Below, one piece after another: positions 9,346-21,434 of a DNA stretch of 64,000 nt; position 1 is the first letter of the stretch; each line of letters begins with the position of its first letter. The translations under genes and the position numbers were made by a program. The notes beneath the pieces are model-generated. The model was given only the letters and a program-made list of their open reading frames with translations, was not told the origin of the DNA and searched no databases. Source of the stretch: Pseudisothecium myosuroides (Eukaryota > Streptophyta > Bryopsida > Hypnales > Lembophyllaceae); NCBI GenBank assembly GCA_951799445.1, contig OX637295.1, positions 1,054,001-1,118,000 of the forward strand, read 5' to 3'.

Positions 9346-11563
9346 TCATTTACGCAATTTTGGAGCAGATGGTGAGCAGTATGAGGTGGCTATGGAGCCA
9401 GACTTTGTACACTATGTTGAGAACTAAAGGAGATTAATTTCCGTTTTAACGGCACGCAGATGATGGTGTTGGAGTTTGAAGGAAGCTACAAAATTGCGTC
9501 AGCTTTGGAGACTCTAGTAAGAGAATTGGCAGGAGTTGGTAGTTATACTTGTGTTTGGGCTCCGGTTCCTTCAGCTTAGAAGTGTTGTACGTGCTTGTGT
9601 TTGATTTGAGCTTAAGCACTGCATCATTGCGGCATTGACAAACTGTGATTTGTTGTGTCATTATGCCACATATAACTACTTTTGGACTATTCAATGAATT
9701 CTGGACTATACATTGAGAGATCTCCTAAAAAAACATCGGGAGATCTCCCAATGTTTGTATTAATCTCCTGATGTTTATTATTGATCTCTCGATGTTTTGC
9801 ATAGATCTCTAACGACTTGATGTTTTGAATTGTCTCTTGATGACCATTTTTTTTTCTCACAATGACCACTATTAGTTCTGGACTTTCAAAAGTCCAAAAG
9901 TAGTTAAATGTGGCATCATTGTTGATGTGTGAATTTATTGAATAGTTTATAGTTGAGTCTTGTTCAATACTTGGTTTTGACGTGGGCAATTGTATGTGAA
10001 TATGTTTGAGCTATGCTAAGGTGCGCACCCCCCAAGACACCACTTTTTGCTAATGTGCCTAGTTACTATTCTTAAACAACTGATCAAATTTTCATATCTT
10101 TTTTGTTTGAAAGTGAAAAAGGTTCCAATGCACCAAAAAAACACGGCATTTGGATACTCTATGCAAAAGTTATGAAGGATCAAATTTTTGGAAGGGTTTA
10201 GATGTTCTAAAATCATTACTTCCACATGGCTATATATTGATTTTGGAGATGTATATAGAGTGATGATGGCAGTTTTGAGTCAATGGAACATTTGGGGGGC
10301 CACCGTATAGGACCTCCTAGTGAGAAGATTGGAAACTGTTGACTTGTGTCGCTAATTGTTGATTGATTGCCCAAAACTCAATTTTTCCATCGGGTGATTG
10401 CAAGAAACACTTGTCCTATTTTTCATCACACGTTCAATGTAAAAGTTGTTTTGTACCATAAGTATTGCAAAAATGATTGAATGAACATGAAATTCAAAAG
10501 CAAGCTTCCTATAGCAATAGAAAATGCACTTGAATTATTTCAATTTTCTCAAAATTAATTCAATAGGTGAAATTGAATTTTGATAATATGTCATATATGC
10601 GTTTTTGGTGGTTTTTAGTACTATTGAGTACTTTTTTTGAAGAGTTACATTGTAAGATTTGGTAGGCTAGCTCTTCTAATAGGAATACACCTTCTCAAGA
10701 GAGGGATTTCCAAAAACATGTTCCAAATGTGTGTTACATTGGCCTAAAGTGTGCTCTATTCAAGTTGAATTTATGTTGAATTAAAAATAAAGAATTGTGG
10801 TTTCTCTGGTGAATGACCATCTCTATAGAATTACTACAAATGGCCAATTTTTATTTTTTTTATTCACATTTTTTTCTATTTTTAACTAATTAAAGCATCA
10901 AAGTGTCTATTTTCCTGAGACTTGGCACTTTTCTAGTTCTCCCACTTAGAGAATTTTTCTATGCTTTTCCTTCCCTGGATATCTTCATCTTAAAGGTATA
11001 TACATTGGCCAAATTTTTTAATTTAAAAAAAAATTAATTTCCTAATTTTAAAATACTCCAGAAAAAATCATGAGTACTGTGGTAAAACGCAACAAATAGG
11101 ACAAGTGTTTCTTGCAATCACCCCATCTAAATTTTTGGAATGGAATGATTGGAGTCAAGACCTTTTGAATGATTTGTGTTTAGATAGGGAAAAACAAAAT
11201 GGTTAGGAACGTAATTTGTCTCCTATGTGGCCCCTTGTTTATCAAGTGCAAATCATCCTTTTATACTTTTAGTTTTGTAGGGCTAATTAGTAGAGGGGAT
11301 AAACATAATTTGGCTAAATATCTATGATTATTAATCTTTGAATGGAAATGATCAATTGTTATTTATAACAATCTATAACCTCCCACATTCTTTGAATTGC
11401 ATAAGAAATGAATAGAGACAAAAACTAGATTACAACGTATTTAGATCATGCAGATCTTTACTATGTGTGCATGTTAAAATGCTTATAATATTGCCTATCT
11501 AATTAAGATATTTTAATGCTCAAAACTAAACACGATTGTTTGCCTCCCCAAGCTCCACTTATC
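9346..11563. other. AT-rich intergenic DNA
   Basis: No gene is supported. Just right of the bacterial insert a short plus-strand reading ending YEVAMEPDFVHYVEN and a stop (about 9420-9426) could be the tail of a host exon, but nothing connects to it. The rest is AT-rich and holds one dispersed repeat (see 10016-10330). Confidence 0.4.
10016..10330 (-). repeat. Dispersed repeat, copy 1
   Basis: Read on the minus strand this stretch matches 55880-56100 on the plus strand. Shared landmarks are TTTAGAACATCT, CATAACTTTTG, TATCCAAATG and TTTGGTGCATTG in the same order. In both copies a frame stays open over part of the repeat with similar residues (EHL...NFC..YPN.VFF), hinting at an old coding sequence. 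Confidence 0.65.
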
Positions 11564-12108
11564 TTAAATTCCTAAAGGACCAAAGCATTTTCTAACTCCA
11601 AAACCACTCAAAATTGCTATGTCTGCTACAATCACCCAATAAACAAAAAAAACATTTTTTTAGAATCTAACCATAGGATCTTGGACTTCACTTGTCTCAA
11701 ATCATGTCCTAAAATTTCATGAAGTTTGACCATATGGATTGGAAGATATTAGCATTAAAAGTTGAAAAAAAAATTGACTGTTGATCTACAATTTTAGATG
11801 ACTTAGATTGCCATTTGTGGAATTTTTTTGCAATATGGACCATAATTTTTTTTTCTATTGAACATTTGAGTTGAGAGTTGGGAAAAAAGATTAAAAAACA
11901 ACAACTTGATTTTCATTCATTAAAAAAATTGTGAAATAGAAGTAGGTCCAAAATTGAACAAAATACTAAATCGTTAATAACTCAAAAAAAATTTATATTT
12001 TTAGAAAACTAATGTGATTTCCTATCTTCAAAAAAAATTCAAAAAATCAAGTCAAAATTTGAGGTTACACAAGCCTGCCCAAAATCCCAAAAGTCCTTTA
12101 GGGGTTAA
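11564..12108. mobile_element. TIR element of the TTAACCCCTAAAG family, diverged copy D
   Basis: The right end reads GTCCTTTAGGGGTTAA, the inverse of the family's left end. The left end, TTAAATTCCTAAAGGACC, is degenerate. Internally it shares GCCCAAAATCCC near the right end and long A/T blocks with the other members. It contains no ORF, so it is non-autonomous. Confidence 0.6.
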
Positions 12109-13277
12109 AGATACATCAATTGTCTACATACTTTTCTAAACTTTCCACTTATTGCTTTCAAACCTTTGCATAATTCATATCTATAATATTACCCTAATGA
12201 ACCTCCAACTTATTTTTTCTGCTACTAATTCTATCTCTAATATGATGGTTGTCTAGAAATAGCTAGCATATATCATCACAACTTGCTTAACACTATGCTA
12301 CGTTGTGTTCTTTATTTAGTATCACCTGTGATTTAATGTAACACCAAATTAAGGTCTCATAGAATGAATGAATTCTATTCTGTTTGTCATAGTGAGTACC
12401 TTGAGAGTGAACATTCACCCAAGCAAGATCCAAGACTTGATAAATGGTATTTCATCAATATGTACCTTGGTAATGATATTCCTGGTGTTTTATAGAATTA
12501 AAAAAATCGTATTTTGTCTACTACATATAACAAATAGACCCAAATGCAAAGTGTAGCTTACACAAGAAATACATAGGGAAGTGTGCCTACCAACGTTCAG
12601 AATATTTTTTGAGTTTTAGCAGCTATTTTCTTTCAACTCCCATGTTGAACTAGTTTTTCAAGTATTGAGTTTGTTTTTTCTTTCTAATTTTTACTCTACA
12701 TACAAACTTTATAGATTTTTTTCCTATTTTTGTGCCGTTGTTTTCAAATTACAACCGCTTTTTTCCCCAATTCCACAGCCTCACAATGAACTAACAGACG
12801 GTTCTCACCAAACATTGGTGGCTACGTTGCCAACACAGACAAGAGTACTAGCCAAGAGTAGTAGAGTAAAAAGCATCCTTGCAAATGGATGATCTCTTAT
12901 CCCATAAGTGAAGGACAGGGTCCGCACTTCTTTGCCGAATATTTATTTTTTCCGAAAAATAAGGTTCAGCAGATGCTAAAAATATAATTTTTTTTGCCAA
13001 TATTCCTTTTTCACCATACAATTTTTTTGCTTTTTGAAAAAATAATTTCCTAAAATTCCGGCATTTATTTTTAGAATTATTTTCCGCCGACCCTGCACTA
13101 CAACTACAGTACATACTCTTTTCACCAATTACAGAACTCAGTTTGAAATTGACAGGTCAGGACCTGCCAATTAGGAAAAAAAACTCCAGTTCGGTTGCGA
13201 AAACCAAGTTCGTCCACAGCCGAAGGCTCAAAGGGTGATCTTAAAACCCTAAACCCTAACTGCCGAACTGTCGAGCC

Positions 13278-15246
13278 CTAATGAACTCCAATAGGTTTCT
13301 GCTGCGCCCCCGCCGCGAGGTCTGTCTTGGCAGCAGCGTCGGCCACCGCTTTCCACGAGAGTGAGACGATGTTTTTGATGTGCTCGGGAGGACCCATGTC
13401 GCCCTCGGGCACGTACGTGGCCACCCACACGGCCTTGGTGGTGCCGTCGCGGGGTCCATCGCTGAATTGAATGGTGGCGGACATGTGACGGTAGCGCGGA
13501 TCGCCCTTCAGCACCGTGTACCCCATCTTCTTGTTCGCGTTGTCGATGAGGTCCGTGCGCTCCGTCACTTCGCCTGCAAACGGAATGGCTGTGATGCAGA
13601 AAGTGCAAGCAAAAGAAAGGGCACAAGGTCAGAATTGTGCAGGAGCTCGTGGATTGTCGGAAAGCTACTTCAGTTCTGGAGATTGATTGCATCATGGTAA
13701 TGTAGGACTCTGAATTCGCTGGTGGGAGCAGGAGAGCGGGGACAGAAAACCTAATTCAATCTGATATTATATCATGCCGATGTAGGGATTTGATTTCTTA
13801 GGTGGGAGCAGGGGCGCGTGGACAGGAACCTAATTTTATAATTGAGATTATGTCAGGTTTTTGAAATTCACTGGAGCTGAGGACAACATGGTTCTGACGA
13901 CTTCCCAACTTCATCATGAGCGTCGTTCTAAGTTGCCCTCCCTGCTAGTGAAATGTGGTGTGGCTGAGTATAATTGACTGAGAGAGGAGGAGGATTCGAA
14001 ACTATTATGCTCCCTCTTCGTCATTGCACTTACGATCCACTAACGAATCTGAGTTAGACTATTTGATGCAACCACTTAAGATTCAACTCATTCACTTAGC
14101 CAGAAGGTCAAAGTGCAGTGCTAGACAATCTTTTTAACTCTGATGATCTTCTAGCGCACTTTGAATCAACAACCGCAAATTTGAGGGCAGGAGACACACT
14201 GACAGCATGATCGTGAAGACTCTAAAATTGGATTCTGCAGATTGGGTACCAAAATTAATAAAATTGAAGGTTCTGGTTCTTAGTTGTAAGATTGCAAGTG
14301 CTGCTTCCATTGACAGAGTGTCTAGTGATGGCAATGGTCACAATTTACAAACAATTTGAGGCAGAAAGGAATCCATTACCTGGTCCCATCTTGACGACAC
14401 GAATGCTCCCCGGCTCGCCGTGGCCGTGGACCAGAGTCGTAGACTCGAAGAACTGCGGCATGGCCTTGCATAGAATGTCGTCTAACTTCATGCACGCACT
14501 CCAGATCGCGTCCGGGGTTGCCTCCAGCGTCTCCGTGTGCGTCAGCGTCTTCTTGTGGTTCACAGCAGTCTCCATTGTCTTCATCACCATCGTGGCGATG
14601 GCTTTGACGTGCTCGGGAGGGCCCATCTCTCCCACCGGCTCATACTTCGCCGTCCAGGTGCCTGCGGTGGTCCCGTCCTGTTGCTGTGCGAAGTGCATCT
14701 CGGCGCTGAAGCTGCTGTACCTGGGGTCGCCCTCGAGCACCGTGTATCCCAGCGTCTTGGTGGCGTCGTCGAACTTGTCCATGCGCTCCTTGACGTGTCC
14801 CGCATGCCCTATCGCTGCGCAGCCAATTCAAATTTGCGTCACCTCAAGCACATCTAACCATTCAATATTCGTGCTAATCTAACTTGCTAATTGAAGTTCA
14901 GCCAATGTGCATTGGAAGAGTCGACTAGCTTGCTGTTGCTAATCAACAGGGTTTAGTCAATAGGAGACGGAATTACGCACTGAACACCATCTACCTCAAT
15001 TACATCAGATCATTCACGCAAATTCATCTGGAATTGAAAGATTACAACAAGAATGGCCGCATATATACCAGGACCAAAGGTGACGACACGAATGCTTCCA
15101 GGCTCGCCGTGGCCGTTCTCGTACTCGCTCTTGGCGAAATACTCTGGCATGAGGTCCAAGAGAATCTTGTCCACATGCTTGCAAGCCTCCCAGATGTCAT
15201 CAGCGGGGGCCTGGAGGATCTCGGTGTGCGAAAGGGTGTGAGACAT
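13278..15246 (-). CDS. Two-domain Bet v 1/PR-10-like protein, copy B
   Basis: The exons are 15069-15246, 14380-14814 and 13278-13573, exactly the same lengths and splice phases as copy A (302 codons plus stop). Only a few residues differ: A to P near residue 13, RNLDA to MKLDD early in domain 2, DDAS to DNAN, L to I after PPEH, and A to Q near the end. Both glycine-rich loops (HGEPGSIR) are intact. Upstream of the homologous start the frame stays open and contains another in-frame ATG at 15313-15315, created next to a GATC microsatellite. A 23-residue N-terminal extension is therefore possible, but the shared start is preferred. The pair is likely co-expressed or dosage-related; the ligand is unknown. 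Confidence 0.85.
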
Positions 15247-15295
15247 GATTCTCTGCTGCAGCGTTTCTAATCTGGCAGGGCTCAATGCGAGAGGA

Positions 15296-15312
15296 GCGAT
15301 CGATCGATCGGT
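15296..15312. repeat. Short GATC microsatellite in the leader of gene B
   Basis: A run GCGATCGATCGATCGGTC replaces the corresponding leader sequence of copy A. It creates the extra upstream in-frame start codon noted for gene B. Confidence 0.6.
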
Positions 15313-15555
15313 CAACTGGAAGAAGTGCAGGGAAGAGTTAATGTGATTGTTGTGGATGATCAGAGAGCATTTTGTAGAGAACAGCTTCGATCGTAATTTA
15401 GTTTGACCACTGGTGGCGACTACTGGGCTGACCAGTACAGTATTTGCTAGACCAGTCCACTCTGACAGCCAGACCTTGCGTCAGATCTTGGTCATATCTT
15501 CGTAGGCGACCAGCGAATATGACTTGGGGTTGGCTCTGTTGCAGTTCAACGGTAT

Positions 15556-16955
15556 CGGCTAGAAATTCTGGATAGTGATATCTTTGTTAGAATGGCAAGA
15601 ATTTCAAGAAATTGACAATCTTTTAGCAGGTGCTGTTCCAGAGCCTCACAATTTCTGGCGCTTGAATGTCACTCTATAGTGACATCGGAGAGTTTGGTGC
15701 CCGGTTCGGTGCACGTACTTGTATGTCACAATTCTGCTTTGAAAGTCAGCAGCAAACGTTTCCTTCGTTTCTGAATTTCGAGACTAACGGCAGTAATGGT
15801 GAAGATCGTTTCTATGATTCCTGTAAGCAAGGTCTTCCTTTCATGTATCATTACATTGCTAAACCATTCCCCGTTGAGATTGGGATAATCCCTCTTGGAT
15901 TAGAAATGAATTTAGTTGGTTGGCTCGAAAGTTGCAACACTAGGGTTTGTTGCTTTTGGGTGGAGCAAAAGGGACCTCTAGTGTTGGTTAATGATGTTAT
16001 ATAATCCAAGGATTGACTTTGTGATTAAATTGTGTGATTGAGTGAGTGTCAATTGACTGGATTGTATCTTTGAGGAGATATTTATGAAAAAAGTAAAATA
16101 AATGGCATAACATTATTCAACTAGGCTAATTGTTCCTAGGAATCCATAACATTCTTGAACTTCAAGTCACAAGAACCTTTGCTTTCCATAGATCAAGACC
16201 CCTTTTCATTGTAGAAAATCTTGAGTGCAAGCTTGCTTGTGTAGTGTAGGTCCCTATGACTCAAATATTTTCTTATTTCAATAATATTGTGGAAGGATAC
16301 CTCCACCTTCTTGTTCAAGAATTTTAGGTTAAAGAAAAGGGGTATTGTCAATACTATAGGCTAAGAATTCAACAAACAAATGTTTAAGATTAAAAAGATT
16401 ATAGAAATTGGCTCTTGTCTTGGCTAATTTCATTAAATTTCATGACTTTAGTATTTTTTAAGGGTATTCAACTTGAAATATAGATCTATACCTATAGTAG
16501 TTTTCAAAGCTTTGTACAGATGAATGTCACAATTGAAGCTTTGGCAACCAAAATTGACAATGTTATAAAATTTCAAACTTAGTTGGAGAAAGAGTAGGAA
16601 GGTGAGAGTTGATTGCATAGTGGATTGTTTTATGCTAGATTAGACTTAAACCAACTACAATTTTAATGATTCCCCAAAAAAATCTTGCCCCATTGTTGAA
16701 TGAGGTTATAGTTTTAATTGATTCTTCTAATCATTAGAGAAAAAATCAAGCCTTTAAAGGGTTGCTTCACAATGACATTAGTAAGGATTTTCATGTCACC
16801 ACTAGCCCTATAGAATTTTACTAATTGGAAGTTTACCTTGCCTGACTTTCATACAGGATGTCAAGATTTAGTAATTAGGATGCATCAAAGGTAGGTTCAA
16901 TAGTCAAGTGCATCAAAGTACAAGGTGTATAATTGACAAATTAAACCAAATTAAA
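15556..16955. other. Intergenic DNA with one unassigned ORF
   Basis: A 112-codon plus-strand ORF (15666-16004) has a fairly balanced composition, including LPFMYHYIAKPFPVEIGIIPLG, but no family I recognise and no splice or promoter context. It may be relic transposon coding. The remainder is AT-rich with no supported gene. Confidence 0.35.
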
Positions 16956-17044
16956 CCAAATTAAGTGGATTTTGAAGTTAGTTGCCAAAAACATTAGAAA
17001 TCTCTAATATTTTGGGCAACTAGCTTCCAAGCCACTTAATTTGG
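16956..17044. repeat. 89-bp imperfect inverted repeat (hairpin)
   Basis: The left arm begins CCAAATTAAGTGG and continues through TTAGTTGCC; the right arm reads GGCAACTAGCTTCCAAGCCA then CTTAATTTGG. The arms pair over about 40 bases with a very short loop. It looks like a small foldback element. Confidence 0.7.
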
Positions 17045-17165
17045 TGTGCTTGAAGATGAAAAGAAAAGCTCTTTATACAAATAGAGTAGTAGGTAAAACA
17101 ATCCATGTGGGATATGTAAATTAGGATTTATAGGAACTCAACTACAATCATAGTTAAATTAAAAC

Positions 17166-17545
17166 ATAGAATTTGTGTTAAAAGTAGAATTTTAGACCTC
17201 ATTTAGGCATAATAGACTAACTTTTTTCAAATAAATTTGAGCTAAGTTAATGTGATGAATCAAGTTAAATTTCATTTCTAAAAATCCATTTGAGATTTTG
17301 AGCCTCCAACTAAATATTATGAACAAATTTTAGAGAGGTGTTGGAAGAGACATTTTCTTTGACATTTTCAAACGCCCTCTCTGAACTTTGTCCATAAGTT
17401 TTTATTGGAGGCTCAAAACCTCAAACATATTTTTGAAAATAAAATTTAGCTTAAATCCCCAAATTTTTTTAGTTCAAATATTTTTGATTAAAATTATTCT
17501 ACTATGCTAAAATGAGGTCTTAATTTCTACTTTGAGCACAATTTG
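17166..17545. mobile_element. Foldback or MITE-like element, about 380 bp
   Basis: Arms of about 55 bases face each other. The left arm contains GTAGAATTTTAGACCTCATT and GGCATAATAGA; the right arm is the inverse, with TCTACTATGC, AATGAGGTCT and TTTCTAC. There is a second inner inverted repeat around GATTTTGAGCCTCCAA and TTGGAGGCTCAAAACCTC. It carries no ORF. Confidence 0.65.
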
Positions 17546-17929
17546 TATACTTTGACAATGAATAGTCAAGCTCTCATCTTCAAATTATTCCATACCCTTT
17601 GAGGATTCATGATGGACAATTGATTTTATTATAAAACAACCTCTTTACCCTTCATTTTCACCAAATGTCAATAAAGTAAGTTCTACACATTACCATCAAA
17701 AAAAATTCTTGATTATAGATGGGAATAGGACTATTTTGGACATTTTTTTTTCTTCAACAATTGGTTAGAGTATAAGGTGCATCAAAGTACAAGGTGTTTA
17801 ATTATTAGGATTAAAGTACATCAAAGTTAAAATACACTTGCAGTACTCAAATTTTGAGCCACTACATACATTGACAATCATCTGACATCCTAACATAAAG
17901 TGAGAAGCAATAGGGAGATAATGAATGGA

Positions 17930-18297
17930 ACTCCCCTACTTGCAAACTTAAACTCCTCGTAACTTTTGACTCATTGATCAAAATTGAATGATTCAAAGCT
18001 TTCCACGTATATATAAATCTAAAGAACCAATTTCAAATTTTTTTTTTTTTTTAAAGTCATTTTTAAATAAATTTTTTGAGCTGCCCGGGCTGCCCAAAGT
18101 TCAAAGAAAATCATATATCATGCAATAACTTTTTAACTATGTAGTCAAAGGTTACGAAAATTGTTGGGCCTTAAAGCTACTCCTTGGGCACATGTTGTGT
18201 AAAATTTTCAAAGAAAAAAAATAAAAACTCCATTCGTAGTGAGCTGCCCAAAATCGCTATATTGCCAAAAAATGAAGCTTGGTCCTTTAGAGATTAA
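17930..18297 (-). mobile_element. Truncated TIR element, copy E of the TTAACCCCTAAAG family
   Basis: The minus-strand reading begins TTAATCTCTAAAGGACC at 18297. It follows the element at 22658 closely: TTTTTGGCAA, ATTTTGGGCAG, GGCCCAACA, GGGCAGCCCGGGCAG, GAAATTGGTT, TTTAGATTTATATATA and AAAGCTTTGAATCATTC. The other end is lost near 17930. Confidence 0.65.
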
Positions 18298-19153
18298 TGT
18301 ATAATTCTAATATTCAAATCTTTTATGAATAGACACTGTGTTTATTCATAGAGCTATAATTATGATTTTTTGATCATGTGCCGTGAAGACATTATTCTTG
18401 CATAACCAATGTGCATGTTTCAAAGACTAGGAGGACTAATATTTGTAGCCTTTCAAAAATAGATTGAAGTGTAATGTAGAATCTTAGACACTATCTTTTT
18501 CAATTGCACAAACCAATTTATAAGCCAATAATTATATTAGTATAAATCTACCATTAATTTGTTTAGTCCCAAGATAATATTTTTTCTTAATAGTACAAGA
18601 TGTAATCTAAGCAATCATATGGTGGCTTAAATCAATGTTTATATGTAAATGTTGGCACCAATTGAAATAAATCAAGTGGTCCAAGAAGAATCAACATTGC
18701 TATAGACTATGACAAATTGGTTTATTGTTACAAAACATTAATAGTTGAGTAATTACCATAACATTTGATATCTTAAATTTCTTGTCAAATTTTCAACCTT
18801 TTCCGCTTTTGTTTATATGATTTTGCAAGAATACATTTGTCTAATGACATGAATCTTAATGTTGTTCATAACATTCTATTTGAAATTCATCTTTTTGAGT
18901 TTATTGTTTCCATCCTTTTGTAAGAAGATATTCAGTTCAAATGACAAGATTCTTGATGATGTCACTAAATTATCAAACTTCCATTAAATCTTTGGCAAAG
19001 TTACCTCTTGTGTTTCACTTGTAAGCAATATTGACTTTTGAAAATCACCGAAACAAATGACACCATACCTTGAGAGGTTGACCAACTTCACCTCAATGGA
19101 GCCAATTTTTGGATAGGTGGCAATCACTTATTGGATAAGGAGAGGCATGAAGA

Positions 19154-19350
19154 TGTTGTAGATGCTCTTCTTTTAAGATCCTTGCTTGAGTTTCATTGAA
19201 CAAGATTCAACCATTGATGTCATATCAGACAATGTGATAATAGAGCATGTTGTAGATGCCCTTCTTTTAAGATCCTTGCTTCAGCTTCATTGAACAAGAT
19301 TCAACCATTGATGTTATATCAGATAATGTGATAATAGTGCATTGGTATGG
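19154..19350 (+). repeat. 105-bp tandem duplication
   Basis: TGTTGTAGATGCTCTTC begins at 19154 and recurs, as TGTTGTAGATGCCCTTC, at 19259. Both copies run through AAGATCCTTGCTT, CATTGAACAAGATTCAACCA and AATGTGATAATAG. Confidence 0.85.
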
Positions 19351-19721
19351 AAATTTAACTTTTGTTGCTGAGTTATGGACCAGCATGTGATTTCTCACAA
19401 CTAGATTCTATTTTCACACCTTGGTCGTATATCCATACTCCATAGTGTTCCATGAACACTTGTGTGGGATCTCGAACAAACATAAAACATTGACACATAA
19501 CATTCTTGACTGATAGGGAGACTTAGGGATCTTTCTACAATGTCATTTGATAATAAGAATAATTCGTATGTAGTAGAGTAGCCCACAATTCATGGGCAAG
19601 CTTGCATTCAAGATTTTTCATAGTGAAAGGACACCCTTGATTCATGCAAGCCAAAGGCTCTCTTCCCTTGAAGTTCAAGAATGTCATGCAAAATTCATCT
19701 CCAAATTAGAGTTTTTTCCTT

Positions 19722-21005
19722 TTAGGGTTTCTCCGAAGGCTTTGCGTCCGTCGTCGTCGTCGTCGTCGTCGTCGTCTTATGGTAAACCTTGTGAGCTTCC
19801 ACGAGTTCGGCGATATTCTTCCGAATGCCTTCGCAAATTTCCGGCAGGGCCAACAACGGGAACGGCTCCTCAATGAGCACTCCCACTTCGTCAATGCAAA
19901 ACAGGGCGGACGCGCTGAGGAACGTCGCCGGCACCGCGATCCAGTTGCACGGATCCCACAACGCAATCGGCAAAGTGATATGCCAGATGATGAGAAACCT
20001 CGACGTCAATCTCGTGTACGACAGCGGCAGCGGCGTTCCGAAGATCCGCTCGCAGTTTCCTAAGCTTTCGTGGAGCTGCGTGATGTTCTGATCCATCGTT
20101 GATTTCGCCATGTCTTGCATATTGGAGTTGTGCACAATTTCGGAGATCATTTGGAGCACGTAGTTACACCGATGGTGCGAATTGAGCACGCCTTCGAGCT
20201 CGTCCGCGTCTAACAACGGGGATAAGTCCGACTTGATGTCGGCGTCTTCCACCAGAATGCTGCGCAGCGTGTAAGGAAACGTCGCGGCGTAGCTTAGGAA
20301 TCTTTGGAGCTTTGGTGCGTCCGCCGGGTGACGCATCCATGTTAAGGCTTGCCGGACCATGTCTCTTGTGCGGTTCACGGTTGTTCCCCATGCCTTTCTT
20401 GCTTCGTCGAATCTGGTGTAGGAGGAGTTTGTGCGGAATACGAGCAGGAGGGAGAGACAGGACGCCGTGAAAGAGAGGGGAAGTGTTGATAAGTGGAGTA
20501 AAGGCATCCATAGGGGTAAGGCTTTCGCCATGACTGCCTCGTTGTAGCCTGTGATCAGCGCGGCTATGGAGGTTAGGGTTAGCACTGGTGGCCAAATGGC
20601 GAGGACTACTCTGGAGGTTGTCATGGAGAGGAGATGTCGGACATGCCTTGTACTACTGCGGTGCCGTCTCCAGTCATCGTGGTCGTAGACTGTTCTTCTG
20701 TACTTCATTGCTTCCTCTTTCTCTTTATCGGCTACTCTAGGGTTGAAGTAACCTCTGTAATTCAGGAGACATGGTTTGCCGAGATGCTGCGGCCATGTTC
20801 CTGGTACCTGGCACAGATAGAGTCTTCTCCTCCTCATCTTTAGGCCTCTGTAGTTAAGGTTCTTTGTACTAAACCGTTCCCTTCCTTGAAATTGAGTCCA
20901 TAGAGTAAGTTGTTTCTCTGCAGGTAGTCGGAGAATGTTCACCGAGCAGATCGCCGCTATTATTGCCACTGCCATTGGCAGAAAATGAAGATTGAAATAT
21001 GTCAA
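19722..21005 (-). CDS. Bestrophin-like plastid anion channel (VCCN1/UPF0187 family)
   Basis: This is one uninterrupted 427-codon reading frame. The first 90-100 residues are basic and hydroxyl-rich with no family match, consistent with a plastid transit peptide; alternative starts exist at residues 11 and 57. From about residue 115 the bestrophin fold is visible. There is HVRHLLSMTTSRVVLAIWPP, a first pair of hydrophobic segments, and the signature FRTNSSYTRFDEARKAWG with VNRTRDMVRQ. A C-terminal pair of hydrophobic helices (FLIIWHITLPIALW and IAVPATFLSASALFCIDEVG) and EEPFPLLALPEICEGIRKNI follow. In plants this family forms voltage-dependent chloride channels of the thylakoid membrane that tune the proton motive force. 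A polythreonine run near the C-terminus is encoded by a trinucleotide microsatellite. The family call is firm; plastid location is inferred. Confidence 0.85.
   Translation of the reverse strand: MTYFNLHFLPMAVAIIAAICSVNILRLPAEKQLTLWTQFQGRERFSTKNLNYRGLKMRRRRLYLCQVPGTWPQHLGKPCLLNYRGYFNPRVADKEKEEAMKYRRTVYDHDDWRRHRSSTRHVRHLLSMTTSRVVLAIWPPVLTLTSIAALITGYNEAVMAKALPLWMPLLHLSTLPLSFTASCLSLLLVFRTNSSYTRFDEARKAWGTTVNRTRDMVRQALTWMRHPADAPKLQRFLSYAATFPYTLRSILVEDADIKSDLSPLLDADELEGVLNSHHRCNYVLQMISEIVHNSNMQDMAKSTMDQNITQLHESLGNCERIFGTPLPLSYTRLTSRFLIIWHITLPIALWDPCNWIAVPATFLSASALFCIDEVGVLIEEPFPLLALPEICEGIRKNIAELVEAHKVYHKTTTTTTTTTDAKPSEKP
19748..19776. repeat. (GTC)n microsatellite within the bestrophin-like CDS
   Basis: A pure GTC run on the plus strand reads as ACG threonine codons on the coding strand, making a nine-threonine stretch close to the C-terminus. 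Such runs change length easily and lie outside the channel core. Confidence 0.85.
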
Positions 21006-21434
21006 CTCAGGAGCTGAACATTTTCTGTTTCTTGAGGCTTTTTAATAATCTTGGAATGCAGAGTTGTTTCCTGTTGCAAGTGAAAATTCCCATGGTGAAG
21101 ATTATTTCGGATTTTCCGTGAAGCTCTCTCTATGAGCTTCACTTGTGCCATTCCTCCTCCATCTTCAGCTTGATGATTATTGACACGGACATTCAAGACT
21201 AAAGGCGTGATTAGGACTATCATTACGCGATGCCACACACTCGCAAATTCTCCACGAATCGAAAAGTAAGCTGTGACTGGAATACTGGATCTCCAACCAC
21301 ACAGTTATTGCATAATTGCTCCAGATGCTAAAGATCATTTCTGTTTTCTGGTGTTCCGTTGATCAGGTCGGACTAGCGCTCTTCCATCTCGATGGAAACA
21401 AGAGAAATTCAAAACCACAGAACGGCAATCGAAA
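21006..21434. other. Upstream flank of the bestrophin-like gene
   Basis: The minus-strand frame upstream of the start is short and ends in CAATAAT-rich sequence; it is probably the 5' leader and promoter. No clear TATA or other element stands out. Confidence 0.35.

Larger units (their letters stand above)
12340..15555. repeat. Segmental duplication, copy 2
   Basis: This is the second copy of the block at 2020-6095, same orientation, about 10 kb away. It is shorter because it lacks the 55-bp array, one 82-bp intron unit and the 254-bp intron duplication. It contains a complete Bet v 1 gene. The exact ends need an alignment. Confidence 0.85.
17546..19721. other. AT-rich intergenic DNA
   Basis: No gene is supported. 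The stretch holds a truncated TIR element (about 17930-18297) and a 105-bp tandem duplication (19154-19350). Confidence 0.5.

Noticed and set aside
19592..20091. Plus-strand ORFs over the bestrophin-like gene
   Set aside because: Antisense shadows of the minus-strand channel CDS.
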